A stretch of DNA of 64,000 nt. Origin: Armatimonadaceae bacterium (GTDB taxonomy: Bacteria; Armatimonadota; Armatimonadia; Armatimonadales; Armatimonadaceae). A program made the translations under genes and the position numbers. Shown in pieces: positions 46,226-55,560 of this stretch. Location: the NCBI GenBank assembly GCA_030447685.1, contig JAUJOK010000007.1, positions 66,683-130,682 of the forward strand, in the 5' to 3' direction. Each line of letters starts with the position of its first letter. The first letter of the stretch is position 1. The notes beneath the pieces were generated by a model. The model was not told the DNA's origin, made no database searches, and worked only from the letters and a program-made list of their open reading frames with translations.

Positions 46226-47494
46226 TTAGCGGTCGATGTCGCCCAGCACGATGTCTATCGAACCTATAACGGCGACGACGTCGGCGAGCATACGGCCTTC
46301 GACCATCTTGGGCAGCGCCTGCAAGCTGTAAAAGCTCGGCCCCTTGATCTTCGAGCGATAGGGCTTATTCGAGCCGTCGGAGACGATATAGTACGCCTTT
46401 TCGCCGCGCGGCCCTTCGACCGCGCCGATAGCCTCGCCGACCGGCGGATGGAAACCTTCCGTATACAGCTTGAAGTGGTGGATCAGTGCCTCCATCGACG
46501 TGTCCAGTTCCTCACGCGGCGGCGGCGCGATCTTACGATCCAGCGTCCGCACCGGCCCATCCGTATCCCGCACCGCTTCCCAGGACTGCTGGCAGAGCCG
46601 CAGCGACTGCCGCAACTCCTCGATGCGCACCCGATAGCGGTCGTACACGTCGCCGTACTTGCCGACGGCAATATCAAAATCGAACTTCTCGTAGCTGGAG
46701 TATGGGTTGGTCTTCCGCAGGTCGTGGGCGATTCCCGATGCGCGCAGGTTCGGCCCGCCCATGCCGAACGAGATAGCGTCTTCGGCGGAGATGATGCCGA
46801 CGCCGCGCGTCCGCTCGATCCAGATCGGGTTGTTCGTGAGCAGATTCTCGTACATCACGATACGCTCGGGGAAGTAATCGATAAACTCCTTGACGCGCGT
46901 CATCCAGCCGCTGGGCGCGTCGCCGCGCAGCCCGCCGGGACAAATCCACGAGGTCTTGGTGCGGACGCCGGAAAGATGCTCTTTTATCTCCAGAATCCGG
47001 TCGCGATCCTGCCAGCAGTAGAAGAAGACCGACATCGCGCCGATGTCCAGCGCGTGCGTCCCCAGCCACAGCATGTGCGAGGCGATACGCTCGAGTTCGT
47101 TAAGAAGAACGCGCATGTACTGGGCACGCGGCGGTATCTCCACACCCATCAGCTTCTCGACCGCCATCGAGTAGGCGAGGTTGTTGCACAGGTTGGACAG
47201 ATAGTCCTCGCGGTCCGTTAGCGGCAGCGCCTTGTAGTAGCTCAGGTTCTCCATCGACTTCTCGATGCCGGTGTGGAGATAGCCGATATGGGGGGTGCAT
47301 TTGCGGACGGTTTCGCCGTCCAGTTCCAGCACCAGGCGCAGAACGCCGTGCGTGGACGGGTGCTGCGGCCCCATGTTGAGGACCATGTTCTCGGTATCGG
47401 TGAGCGGGTCGATATACCGCTCCAGTTCGATACCGGCGGGAATGCCGTGGGCGCGCGTCAAATCCGAGGTGGTGGACAACTGAACCGTGCTCAT
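46226..47494 (-). CDS. nuoD: NADH-quinone oxidoreductase subunit D
   Basis: 422 aa, the quinone-site 49-kDa subunit. Conserved: [35 protein letters not shown] and the C-terminal [29 protein letters not shown] is near residue 383. Its start overlaps the nuoC stop by ATGA, so translation is coupled. Confidence 0.96.
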   Translation of the reverse strand: MSTVQLSTTSDLTRAHGIPAGIELERYIDPLTDTENMVLNMGPQHPSTHGVLRLVLELDGETVRKCTPHIGYLHTGIEKSMENLSYYKALPLTDREDYLSNLCNNLAYSMAVEKLMGVEIPPRAQYMRVLLNELERIASHMLWLGTHALDIGAMSVFFYCWQDRDRILEIKEHLSGVRTKTSWICPGGLRGDAPSGWMTRVKEFIDYFPERIVMYENLLTNNPIWIERTRGVGIISAEDAISFGMGGPNLRASGIAHDLRKTNPYSSYEKFDFDIAVGKYGDVYDRYRVRIEELRQSLRLCQQSWEAVRDTDGPVRTLDRKIAPPPREELDTSMEALIHHFKLYTEGFHPPVGEAIGAVEGPRGEKAYYIVSDGSNKPYRSKIKGPSFYSLQALPKMVEGRMLADVVAVIGSIDIVLGDIDR

Positions 47495-48111
47495 CGGGAA
47501 TGCCTGTCCTTATCGCGGACGTTGTGGGAAAACTCTACTTCTTCGCCACCGAGCGGGAAGTCTTTTCGCAGCGGATGACCGATCCAGTCGTCCGGCATCA
47601 TGATGCGCCGCAGGTCCGGATGGTTGTTGAACTCGATGCCGAACAGGTCGTAAATCTCGCGCTCGGCCCAGGGCACGGCCTGCCAGACCTCGTGCGCAGA
47701 GTCGATAGTCGGGTCGTCCTCGTCCACCTGCGCCTTGATGACGATGCGCCGATAGGTAGTGAGCGAATACAGCGAGTAGATGACCTCGAAGCGCGGCTCT
47801 TTATCAAAACCGAGCAGATCGACGCCAAAAATGTCCGAAACATAATTATAAAGACACTCGGGGTGGTCGCGCATGAGGGTCAATATCTGGACGATGCAAT
47901 TCTTCCGGACGATGATAAAATCCTGCCCCTGAAACCGCTTCGAAGCGACAATCTCGCCCTCCAGACCGGCGTCAACGAGCGCCTTGAACTCCGGGGAGTT
48001 GTCGGGGGTCAGGCCCATCTCTTCCAGACTGGCCAGATCCTTCTTGAACTGGCGGTCGCGGATCATCAGGTCGGAGCCGGTCAGCCCTAAACGAACGTCT
48101 GTGTCTACCAT
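47491..48111 (-). CDS. nuoC: NADH-quinone oxidoreductase subunit C
   Basis: 206 aa. The signature ERE...YDLFGIEFNNHPDLRRI and the C-terminal DDWIGHPLRKDFPLGG are the family marks. It is separate from nuoD (they are fused in E. coli). Confidence 0.95.
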   Translation of the reverse strand: MVDTDVRLGLTGSDLMIRDRQFKKDLASLEEMGLTPDNSPEFKALVDAGLEGEIVASKRFQGQDFIIVRKNCIVQILTLMRDHPECLYNYVSDIFGVDLLGFDKEPRFEVIYSLYSLTTYRRIVIKAQVDEDDPTIDSAHEVWQAVPWAEREIYDLFGIEFNNHPDLRRIMMPDDWIGHPLRKDFPLGGEEVEFSHNVRDKDRHSR

Positions 48112-48132
48112 TGTTTTGCCTGTCCGGCCCCT

Positions 48133-48606
48133 TTACGCCCGATCCGCGAACGTCTCCTGGTCAACCATCTTTTGAAGCTGCATGACCGCGTAGATCAGGC
48201 CGTCCGGCGACGGCGGGCAGCCGGGAACGTAAACATCCACGGGAACGATCTGGTCGACGCCCTGCACCACCGCATAGTTGTTGAAGACACCCGCGCAGCT
48301 TGCGCAGTCGCCCATCGCGATCACCCATTTCGGCTCCGGCATCTGATCGTACACCTGCCGCACTACGGGGGCCATCTTTTTGCACACGCGCCCGGCCACG
48401 ATCATCACATCCGCCTGCCGAGGGCTGGCGCGAAAAGCCTCCGAGCCAAAGCGCGACATATCGAAGCGGCTGTCGGTCGAGGCCATCATCTCGATAGCGC
48501 AGCAGGCCAGACCAAACGTTGCGGGCCACAGGGAGTTGCGCCGCGCCCAGTTTACCAGCTTATTGAGCGAAGCGGTCAAAACACCGGCCTGAGATTCTAA
48601 TCCCAT
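48133..48606 (-). CDS. nuoB: NADH-quinone oxidoreductase subunit B
   Basis: 157 aa, carrying cluster N2. Cysteine pair and partners: [19 protein letters not shown], and [11 protein letters not shown]. The ATG at 48606 (MGLES) is chosen over one 21 bases upstream because it gives the usual N-terminus. It overlaps the end of nuoA by 10 bases. Confidence 0.96.
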   Translation of the reverse strand: MGLESQAGVLTASLNKLVNWARRNSLWPATFGLACCAIEMMASTDSRFDMSRFGSEAFRASPRQADVMIVAGRVCKKMAPVVRQVYDQMPEPKWVIAMGDCASCAGVFNNYAVVQGVDQIVPVDVYVPGCPPSPDGLIYAVMQLQKMVDQETFADRA

Positions 48607-49010
48607 TCGAAGGCCCCCTTTCTCCACACATAAATGTACCCGACAAAGAGGATCGCGACGAACACCGCCATCTCCACCAGATTGAAAATCATGAGTCCGC
48701 CCGAATGTCGGTAGTTGACTGCCCAGGGATACAAGAAGACGGTTTCAATGTCGAAGATGATGAACAGCATCGCAATCAGATAAAACTTGACGGGAAACCG
48801 CTCACGTGCCGACCCGATGGGCACAACGCCGGATTCATACGTCGCGAGCTTTTGCGGCGTCGGCTTTTTCGGCCCGAGCACCCAGGAAAGGATGGTCATC
48901 ACAGCGGCGAGGCCGACAGCGAGGATGGCAAGGACGAGAACCGGAATGTAGGTATGCAGCAGCGGCGTTGCCGTCTGAGCCGCCTGCACCGCCGTGGACT
49001 GATCGGGCAT
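48597..49010 (-). CDS. nuoA: NADH-quinone oxidoreductase subunit A
   Basis: 137 aa with three membrane helices. [43 protein letters not shown] is the conserved core loop and second helix, and contains the conserved Glu/Asp. The ATG has a GGAGG site. It is the first gene of the operon. Confidence 0.96.
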   Translation of the reverse strand: MPDQSTAVQAAQTATPLLHTYIPVLVLAILAVGLAAVMTILSWVLGPKKPTPQKLATYESGVVPIGSARERFPVKFYLIAMLFIIFDIETVFLYPWAVNYRHSGGLMIFNLVEMAVFVAILFVGYIYVWRKGAFEWD

Positions 49011-49068
49011 ATTCCCTCCGGGAAGGCACGCCGCGTTTCGCCCGGCGTCCGCCTTTCCTACATTGAGA

Positions 49069-49098
49069 AGTTTATCACAATCGAAAAGCCTGTGTCAA
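49069..49098 (-). promoter_or_regulatory. Probable promoter of the nuo operon
   Basis: On the minus strand: -35 TTGACA (49093-49098), 18-bp spacer, -10 TAAACT (49069-49074), about 60 bases before the nuoA ATG. Confidence 0.65.
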
Positions 49099-49110
49099 TC
49101 CCCAGGATCG

Positions 49111-49150
49111 CAAACAAAATGCCCCGGCGGGTGCCGGGGCATTTTGTTTG
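49111..49150. terminator. Bidirectional intrinsic terminator after cspA
   Basis: A perfect long stem on ATGCCCCGG and CCGGGGCAT with T-runs on both strands. It ends minus-strand cspA transcription 41 bases past the stop, and isolates the nuo promoter from cspA. Confidence 0.92.
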
Positions 49151-49191
49151 TTCGTTTATCGCTTGCAAAACGCAATCAACAGCGCGAATGA

Positions 49192-49407
49192 TTACTCTTC
49201 GGCGGCAGCGGCAGCCAGGACGTTGGCAGCCTGAGGCCCCTTTGCCCCATCCACGATCTCGAACTCCACTTCCTGTCCCTCGACGAGGGTCTTGAAGCCA
49301 TCCTTCTGGATTGCGGAGTAGTGGACAAAAATGTCACGTCGTCCTTCTACCTCAATGAAGCCATACCCTTTGGCGTCACTGAACCACTTCACTTTACCGA
49401 TCTGCAT
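49192..49407 (-). CDS. cspA: Cold shock domain protein
   Basis: 71 aa, single OB-fold nucleic-acid chaperone. RNP1 KGYGFIEV and RNP2 DIFVHYSAI are present, with the short VEGRRD loop and the [17 protein letters not shown] end. It differs from E. coli CspA by a C-terminal Ala/Glu tail. The AGGAGG site before the ATG is near-perfect, and the leader of about 55 bases holds a short TCCCG...CGGGA hairpin. It has a consensus promoter and its own terminator. Confidence 0.96.
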   Translation of the reverse strand: MQIGKVKWFSDAKGYGFIEVEGRRDIFVHYSAIQKDGFKTLVEGQEVEFEIVDGAKGPQAANVLAAAAAEE

Positions 49408-49468
49408 TTCTTCCTCCTACAGGAACCAGCCGAACAACCACGGGCGAAACTCCTCCCGATTGCGGGAG

Positions 49469-49497
49469 ATTATAGCCTAAGCGAGCAGACGTGTCAA
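49469..49497 (-). promoter_or_regulatory. Consensus sigma-70 promoter of cspA
   Basis: On the minus strand: TTGACA (49492-49497), 17-bp spacer, TATAAT (49469-49474). A perfect match to the housekeeping consensus, about 60 bases from the ATG. Confidence 0.92.
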
Positions 49498-49556
49498 GCA
49501 AAATGGGGACTTTTCCCGATTTTTATGGTCGCTAAACGCCCCGCAAAACTACGAGG

Positions 49557-50621
49557 TCAACGCGCGTGGAAACGGGCGATGATTCCGGAGGCGTTTTCCC
49601 CGCCGTCGGCGGTGTACCGGGGAACTGCGCCACGCGGCGGAACCTGCTTCAGAAACGGCTCCCAGTGCGCGGCCAGAAAATCTTCTGCCGAGGCGCGCAG
49701 GCCGCCGGGCCAGGCCGAAAGCGCGGCATCAAGCGCGGTGTTTTCCGCGAAATCCGGGCGGGGACAGTACAGCAGCGGCGTCCCGGCGGAAAGGCACTCC
49801 CCCACCAGGCCATAGCCTGCCTTGGAGATCACCAGGTCAACCGAAGCCACCAGATCGGCGTGCGGCAGCGCGCGGCGCGGCAACACTGTCAGGTTGGCGA
49901 CGGAAACCGGCGGCGCGGCAAGCGAGACGAAGTGCCAGTCCGTGAATGTCTGCAAACGCTCCCAGGGCAGCGGCAGACCCCAGTTTCCCGCGTAGACGAG
50001 GGCAAGCCGCTTCGTCTGCTCTACACCCAGCAGCGCGACCAGCTCGTCCCGGCGTTCCCGGTGCGGGCGGGCCACCAGTCCGATGCGCTCGCGGTGCGGG
50101 AAATAGGGCATCGGCAGCGACAAATCAGCGTCCAGAAGCAGCGTCGCGAGCGCATATTCCCGTTCCAATTCCACCACAACAGGCATAAAACGCGGCTCGG
50201 CATCCACCAGTCCGGCGTAGATGTCGGTCCAGGTGAAGTTGGCAACACACAGGCCGGGAAGGCCCAGATGCGCGGCGATGGTAAGGGGAAAGGAAGGCAC
50301 ATCGGTAATGACCACACGCGCCCCCCGGCGGCGCAGATCGACCTCTTCCTCACTGCGCCGCGCTTCGTTGCGCGCCGCGACTTCCCTGTAGGCATCATAG
50401 GTTGCGGCGGCGGCCACATCCAGCGAATTGGTCTGAAGGCATCCGACATCGTACGCGTCGGGGACTAATTCAAAAGGGCGCTGCACTTCCTCGCGCCAGA
50501 ACCACTCGGGCGCGGCGGTTTTGACGACCAGCGGAATCTCCGGAGGCAGGCGGCGCAGTACCTCGACCTCGCGGGCGGAGTGGCCGAAGCCGTGGCCGGA
50601 AACATAGGCGACGACGCACAC
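49557..50621 (-). CDS. GT-B glycosyltransferase-like protein (plant L-arabinokinase N-domain type)
   Basis: 354 aa. VVAYVSGHGFGHSAREVEVL is the N-terminal GT-B nucleotide-sugar fold opening. YAGNWGLPLPWERLQ and VISKAGYGLVGECLSAGTPLLYCPRPDFAENTALD are the C-terminal donor-binding segment. The arrangement resembles the N-terminal half of plant L-arabinokinase, whose C-terminal half is a GHMP sugar kinase. Here a galactokinase gene lies nearby in the same minus-strand run, separated by gamma-glutamyltranspeptidase. The substrate is unknown. The stop is followed by 85 bases without a clear terminator. Confidence 0.8.
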   Translation of the reverse strand: MCVVAYVSGHGFGHSAREVEVLRRLPPEIPLVVKTAAPEWFWREEVQRPFELVPDAYDVGCLQTNSLDVAAAATYDAYREVAARNEARRSEEEVDLRRRGARVVITDVPSFPLTIAAHLGLPGLCVANFTWTDIYAGLVDAEPRFMPVVVELEREYALATLLLDADLSLPMPYFPHRERIGLVARPHRERRDELVALLGVEQTKRLALVYAGNWGLPLPWERLQTFTDWHFVSLAAPPVSVANLTVLPRRALPHADLVASVDLVISKAGYGLVGECLSAGTPLLYCPRPDFAENTALDAALSAWPGGLRASAEDFLAAHWEPFLKQVPPRGAVPRYTADGGENASGIIARFHAR

Positions 50622-50626
50622 AGCGG

Positions 50627-52351
50627 TCAGTAGCCGATGGCCGCGCCGTCGCCGCGCGGATCGCTGGCTCCCAGACGCACGCCGGTTCCCGCCTCGATCA
50701 TCACCCCCTGCGCGTTACCGAGATACGGGGTGTTTTTGCGCGCCGTCAGCGTGTGCCCCCGAGCGCGCAGCACCGTCATCGTATCGGCGGACAGACCGTT
50801 CGTTTCGTAGTTGATCGCGTCGGGCAGCCACTGGTGATGAATTCGCGGGGCGTCGATGGCCTGCCGAAGGTTCATGCCGTGGTCAATGACGTTGGTGATG
50901 ACCTGTAGCACCGTGTTGATGATGGTCGGCCCACCCGGCGACCCGACGGCGAACCAGAGCGAGCCGTCCTTTCGCAGCACGAAGGTCGGCGTCATTGAGG
51001 AAAGAGGGCGCTTGCGCGGTGCGATGGCATTGCGCTCGCCCTGAATCAGGCCGAACAGGTTGGGGACGCCGGGCTTCGCGGCGAAATCGTCCATCTCGTT
51101 GTTGAGCAGGATACCTGTACCCGTCGCCACCACGCCGGAACCGAAATTTCCGTTCAGCGTATACGTGTTGGATGCCGCGTTCCCGTCTTTATCCACAATC
51201 GTGAAGTGCGTCGTCTCGTCCGCTTCCGCCCCGGCAGGTCGGCCCGGCTTCACCTGTACGCTGGCTGACGCGCGCTCCCGCGAAATGTCGCCGCGCAATC
51301 GCGCAGCATAGGCTTTATCGATCAGACCGGCGACCGGCACGCGCACGAAATCGGCGTCACCCATGTATTCGGCCCGGTCGGCGAACCCACGGCGCATCGC
51401 CTCGGCAAGAAGATGATAGCGACCGGAGGAGGACGGGCCGAAGGCGCGCAGATCATATCCCTCCAGAATGTTCAGCATCTCCAGCAAAACCGCTCCGCCC
51501 GATGAGGGCGGCGGCATGGAGACGATGGGATAGCCGCGATAGGTTCCGCGCAGCGGCCTGCGCTCCTTTGCCGCATAGCCCTTCAGGTCGGAGAGCGTGA
51601 TCAGCCCGCCGTTTCGCTTCATCGCAACGGCGATGCGCCGCGCTGTCTCGCCCTCGTAAAACTCACGCGGCCCACGCTTTTGCAGCCGCGCAAGCGTCGC
51701 CGCTAATTCCGGTTGGCGCAGACGATCTCCTTCAGCATAACGTCTGCCTCCCTTCAGGAAAATACGGCGGCTGTCCGGGTAGCGCGCCAGAAGGTCCCGC
51801 TTTTGCCCCAGCGCGCGGACCAGTGAATGACGGACGACAAAACCATCCGCAGCCAGGCGTCGTGATGGTTCGATAAGCTGCGCCCAGGTAAGCCTGCCGG
51901 AGCCGTACTTTTTCCAGGCCAGGGCCATACCCGCCACCGTGCCCGGAACGCCCGGTGCGCGCCAGCCCTCCAGTGAGCCGCCTTCTCCTTTGATCGGGTT
52001 CCCCTGAGGGTCCAGATACATATTGCGCGACGCCGACGCCGGGGCGGTTTCGCGGTAGTCGATAGCTGTTGTTTTGCCGTCCCGCAGGCGTACCATCAGG
52101 AAACCGCCGCCGCCCAGGTTTCCCGCTTCAGGAAACGTCACCGCCAGCGCAAAGGCTACCGCCACGGCAGCATCCACGGCGTTGCCACCCTGCCGCAGTA
52201 TGTCCACCCCAACCTGCGACGCCAGCGGCTCCGCCGACGCTACCATGCCGTGCCGGGCGCGCACCGGCTGCGGCGCGGCACGGACCGGGCCGGGCCGGGG
52301 CAACGTCAGCAGGACAAGGAGCAGGCAGGAAAGCAGTCGAAAGCGGCTCAC
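50627..52351 (-). CDS. ggt: Gamma-glutamyltranspeptidase
   Basis: 574 aa. A GTG start overlaps the galactokinase stop (GTGA), giving a signal peptide (LLSCLLLVLLTLPRPG). The proenzyme cleavage/catalytic Thr is in DETTHFTIVDKDGN; the Arg/Asp substrate-binding segment is NYRETAPA-like IDYRETAPA; the C-terminal SSMTPTFVLRKDGSLWFAVGSPGG is the usual small-subunit core. It hydrolyses or transfers gamma-glutamyl groups from glutathione in the periplasm. A longer upstream reading is rejected because it would run through the galactokinase gene. Confidence 0.92.
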   Translation of the reverse strand: MSRFRLLSCLLLVLLTLPRPGPVRAAPQPVRARHGMVASAEPLASQVGVDILRQGGNAVDAAVAVAFALAVTFPEAGNLGGGGFLMVRLRDGKTTAIDYRETAPASASRNMYLDPQGNPIKGEGGSLEGWRAPGVPGTVAGMALAWKKYGSGRLTWAQLIEPSRRLAADGFVVRHSLVRALGQKRDLLARYPDSRRIFLKGGRRYAEGDRLRQPELAATLARLQKRGPREFYEGETARRIAVAMKRNGGLITLSDLKGYAAKERRPLRGTYRGYPIVSMPPPSSGGAVLLEMLNILEGYDLRAFGPSSSGRYHLLAEAMRRGFADRAEYMGDADFVRVPVAGLIDKAYAARLRGDISRERASASVQVKPGRPAGAEADETTHFTIVDKDGNAASNTYTLNGNFGSGVVATGTGILLNNEMDDFAAKPGVPNLFGLIQGERNAIAPRKRPLSSMTPTFVLRKDGSLWFAVGSPGGPTIINTVLQVITNVIDHGMNLRQAIDAPRIHHQWLPDAINYETNGLSADTMTVLRARGHTLTARKNTPYLGNAQGVMIEAGTGVRLGASDPRGDGAAIGY

Positions 52352-53532
52352 TCGAATCGCATCCCCTCCGCGCCTTGGGCGGCCACCGTAGGCAGCAGCC
52401 CAGGGTCGCGCCCGAATCGTACCCGGTACTCGCGCGTCAGCGTTTCCGATAGGCTCTCGGTGACGTCCGGTTCGTGCAGGATAACGGCGCAGCCACCCCA
52501 TCCGCCACCGGTCAGCTTCGCGCCGTAGACCCCTGGATGCGCCTGCGAAATCTCCACCAGCGCGTCCACTTCCGGCGCGGAATTCTCGAAATAGGTGCGG
52601 CAGGATTCGTGGGTATTGCTCAGCATCTCGCCGAACGCGCCCAGATTGCCTCCCTGAAGCGCCTCCACCCCCATCAGCACGCGCAGATTTTCATAAACCA
52701 CATGATGCGCTCGCTTCAAAAGTATGGGGTCGAGACCGGGAGCATTATCCACCTGTTCCGGGCGCACATCGCGCAGTGTCTTTATCGGCTCGCCAGTCTG
52801 CTGCGCGAACCAGCGCGCCGCCTCCTCGCACTGGGCGCGGCGCTCCCGGTAGCCGCCACCCGATGCCAGCGAGTGCTTGACATGGGTATCGGCGATCAAA
52901 ATGCGGGCCTGGTCGGCGGGCAGGTTGTGGGCGCGGTGCTCCAAAGTGCGGCAATCCAGAAACAGCGCGTGCCCCTGCCTGCCAAAGACGGACGAGAACT
53001 GATCCAGCAGTCCGGTCGGTGCGCCGACGAAGTCGTTTTCCGCGCGCTGGCACAGCTTAGCCAGCCCCATGCGGTCGCCGACGATGGGGTGTGGATACAG
53101 CGTGAGCAAAAACTGCGCCGTGGCGACCTCCAGCGCCGCCGAAGACGACACGCCCGCCCCAACCGGCAAGTCGCTCACAATAACTGCGTCGAAGCCGCCG
53201 ATGCTTGCGCCCGCCTCGTTCAGTTCGTGGACGACGCCCTTGACATAATCGGCCCAGCGAGCGTCGGGGTCGTGCTCCGGGCGGGCCGGGTCGAAGGAGA
53301 CCGCCGGTTCCCGCTCCAGCGACGCAACCCGCGCCTGCGGCGCTTCGCGCGCGCTGCCCACCACCACTACCGAGCGGTCAATGGCAGCGGGCAGGACGTA
53401 ACCCTCGTTGTAATCCGTGTGGTTGCCGAGCAGTTCGACACGTCCCGGCGCGATGCCCGCCGCTTCCGGTTCGCGCCCGAAGCGCGTGATAAACGCCTGC
53501 CGCGCCTCATCGATCAATGCGTTGCGTCTCAT
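52348..53532 (-). CDS. galK: Galactokinase (GHMP family sugar kinase)
   Basis: 394 aa. The galactokinase signature is APGRVELLGNHTDYNEGYVLPAAID (about 28-52), the ATP motif LPVGAGVSSSAALEVA (about 126-141), and the C-terminal GGGWGGCAVIL. It phosphorylates galactose or a related sugar at C1. The neighbouring glycosyltransferase-like gene makes an L-arabinose or uronate-linked kinase an alternative. It sits between ychF and ggt. Confidence 0.9.
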   Translation of the reverse strand: MRRNALIDEARQAFITRFGREPEAAGIAPGRVELLGNHTDYNEGYVLPAAIDRSVVVVGSAREAPQARVASLEREPAVSFDPARPEHDPDARWADYVKGVVHELNEAGASIGGFDAVIVSDLPVGAGVSSSAALEVATAQFLLTLYPHPIVGDRMGLAKLCQRAENDFVGAPTGLLDQFSSVFGRQGHALFLDCRTLEHRAHNLPADQARILIADTHVKHSLASGGGYRERRAQCEEAARWFAQQTGEPIKTLRDVRPEQVDNAPGLDPILLKRAHHVVYENLRVLMGVEALQGGNLGAFGEMLSNTHESCRTYFENSAPEVDALVEISQAHPGVYGAKLTGGGWGGCAVILHEPDVTESLSETLTREYRVRFGRDPGLLPTVAAQGAEGMRFE

Positions 53533-53565
53533 GCGCGTATTGTACCCGCCGTCCCTGCGCGGCGC

Positions 53566-54663
53566 TTACACCTTCTTGGCGCGAATGTGGAGAATGTCGC
53601 CGTCCTTGACCGGATAGTCCTTCATTTCCAGATGGAGAAGCGGCTTGGCGGCCTCCCAGGAACCGACCTCCATCAGTTTCGGGAACTCCAGCACCTCGGC
53701 GCGTATGAAATAGCGCTCCAGATCGGAGTGAATCTTACCGGCGGACTGGCCCGCCGTCGCCCCTTTTTCGACTGTCCAGGCGCGTACTTCGTCTTCGCCG
53801 ACCGTAAAGAAGCTCATCAGCCCCAGCGTATCGTAGGCAAGCTGTATCAGCCGTATACGCGCCGGTGCTTCGATGCCGAGCGCGTCCAAATATTCCCGCT
53901 CCTCGTCGGGGCCAAGCTGAGAAACCTCTTCCTCCGCGCGGGCGCAGAGTGCGACACAGGGCAGCCCCTCCGCCGCGCACGCCTTCACCGCCTCATTCAG
54001 CAGCGGGTCGTTTACCTCACCGATAGCGTTTTCCCCGATATTGGCGACGACCATAACCGGCTTCTCGGTCAGAAACGCGAAGGAACGGGTCGCGCGGATT
54101 TCGTCGGGGGTGAGCGTGAGTGTCCGCAAAGGCTTCCCGTCGTCCATATGCGCCTGAAGCTTGGCCAGTATCTCTTTTTCCAATTGCTCCGGCGCAGGAG
54201 CGCCCGCCTTGCGCGTTTTCAGCGCCTTCTCGATTCTCTCTAAACGCGTCTCGATCAGCGACATATCGGCCAGCAGCATCTCTTCCAGAACAAGCTGAAT
54301 ATCGCGGCCCGGATGCAGACCGCCCTCCGGCGCGGGCGGATAATCGCTTTCAAAGGCGCGCACCACCAGCGCCAGCGCGTCCACCTTCCGCAGCCCTTCA
54401 AAGAAATCCGCCCCGAACTTGCTCTGCTCGCCGGTGCCGAAGGGAGCCGCGTCATCGACGAACTCGATGGCGGCGGGTGTCTGCTTTTTGGGATGAAACA
54501 GGTTGACCGCAAAATCGAACCGTTCGTCCGGCACCGGCACCGTTGTGACCGCGGCTTCACGGCGGCTTCCCCCGGTCGGAGCCGTGGAGCGAGTCATCCG
54601 CGTCAGCGCATTGAACAGCGTCGTCTTCCCAGTTTCCGGCAGCCCAATAATTCCAACTCGCAC
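53566..54663 (-). CDS. ychF: Ribosome-binding ATPase YchF (Obg family)
   Basis: 365 aa. P-loop GLPETGKTT (7-15), where most YchF have GLPNVGKST. The nucleotide-specificity motif is NIGE, the NxxE form that favours ATP. A coiled-coil helical domain lies in the middle (LIETRLERIEKALKTRK). The C-terminal TGS domain ends DYPVKDGDILHIRAKKV. It is typically involved in ribosome-associated stress control. Confidence 0.93.
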   Translation of the reverse strand: MRVGIIGLPETGKTTLFNALTRMTRSTAPTGGSRREAAVTTVPVPDERFDFAVNLFHPKKQTPAAIEFVDDAAPFGTGEQSKFGADFFEGLRKVDALALVVRAFESDYPPAPEGGLHPGRDIQLVLEEMLLADMSLIETRLERIEKALKTRKAGAPAPEQLEKEILAKLQAHMDDGKPLRTLTLTPDEIRATRSFAFLTEKPVMVVANIGENAIGEVNDPLLNEAVKACAAEGLPCVALCARAEEEVSQLGPDEEREYLDALGIEAPARIRLIQLAYDTLGLMSFFTVGEDEVRAWTVEKGATAGQSAGKIHSDLERYFIRAEVLEFPKLMEVGSWEAAKPLLHLEMKDYPVKDGDILHIRAKKV

Positions 54664-54713
54664 GTAAAAGTCTCCAAAAATGCGATTGGGGCCACTGCTG
54701 GCGGCCCCTACGC

Positions 54714-54719
54714 ATTATA
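54714..54719 (-). promoter_or_regulatory. -10 box upstream of ychF
   Basis: TATAAT on the minus strand, with a weak TTCGGT 17 bases upstream. The leader contains a GGGGCC...GGCCCC hairpin (54689-54709). Confidence 0.55.
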
Positions 54720-54824
54720 CCATTCCTCATTCCGGCACCGAAGAACGCAGGGCCGGTCCTATATCGCATCCGGAAGATGTTTAACAACCGCACCTGCACG
54801 TCGATCAGCACCCGCCGCCACAAA

Positions 54825-54857
54825 GAAAAAGGCTGCCCTAATTGCGGGCAGCCTTTT
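54825..54857 (-). terminator. Intrinsic terminator after the DUF892 gene
   Basis: A stem AAGGCTGCCC / GGGCAGCCTT with a short loop, followed on the minus strand by TTTTTCTTT. It lies 21 bases past the DUF892 stop. Confidence 0.92.
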
Positions 54858-54877
54858 CCTGATAACCGGCCAGACGA

Positions 54878-55381
54878 TTACGACTGGACGCCGGTGATAA
54901 CCGCCTGCTTGGCAAGCGGGCTGATGCGCGGGAACAGTTTTTTTGCCGTGGCCTCTTCTTCAGCCTGAATCTCTTTGGCCAGGGTCGCCGTCTCGGTATC
55001 GCCCGCCTCGGTGGCGGCGGCGGCCAGCGACTCGTACATCGCTATCTCCAGGTTCTTCATGGCATACGCCTGGATGATATTCCGGGTGGCCTTGTCCCCG
55101 GCATCCTTGCCGCCATGCAGAACGTCGGTCGCCGCGACGCCGATTTTGTTGATGAAGTCTTTGATCTTGTTGCTGGACCCGCCAAGAGCATGCAGACGCG
55201 CCTCCAGCCGCTCTTTCTGACGCTCCGTCTGGGTCAGGTGCTGCTGGAAGAGGGCGGCATCCTGGGGATCGTTCGCCTCGGAGATCATGTCCTTGAGGCC
55301 GGTAACCTGGGAGGCCTCGATGGCAATCGCGTCATCGATATAGCGCGCGATGCGGTCCTGAATGTCGTTTCCCACTGGCAT
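54878..55381 (-). CDS. DUF892/YciE-type ferritin-like protein
   Basis: 167 aa, four-helix ferritin-like. The pattern of Glu and His in AIEASQVTGLKDMI, EKERLEARLHALGG-type KERLEARLHALGG and ESLAAAATEAGD...EEEA fits the DUF892 family. A GGAGCAACG site precedes the ATG at 55381; the longer upstream reading is rejected. Members are linked to stress responses. Confidence 0.78.
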   Translation of the reverse strand: MPVGNDIQDRIARYIDDAIAIEASQVTGLKDMISEANDPQDAALFQQHLTQTERQKERLEARLHALGGSSNKIKDFINKIGVAATDVLHGGKDAGDKATRNIIQAYAMKNLEIAMYESLAAAATEAGDTETATLAKEIQAEEEATAKKLFPRISPLAKQAVITGVQS

Positions 55382-55560
55382 TTTAGTCGTTGCTCCAATT
55401 CTTAGATTGACGAAGAGCTTCGCCGTCTTCTGCGTTTTTCTACCCGCCTGCTTCCCGGCGTAAACGCATGCCTCCCTGGTAAACTGACCGGTTTGTCCGG
55501 GTACAATCAAAACAGCGTCCGAACCATACGTTCCACAGGCGCTGGGCGCGCAGTTATACA

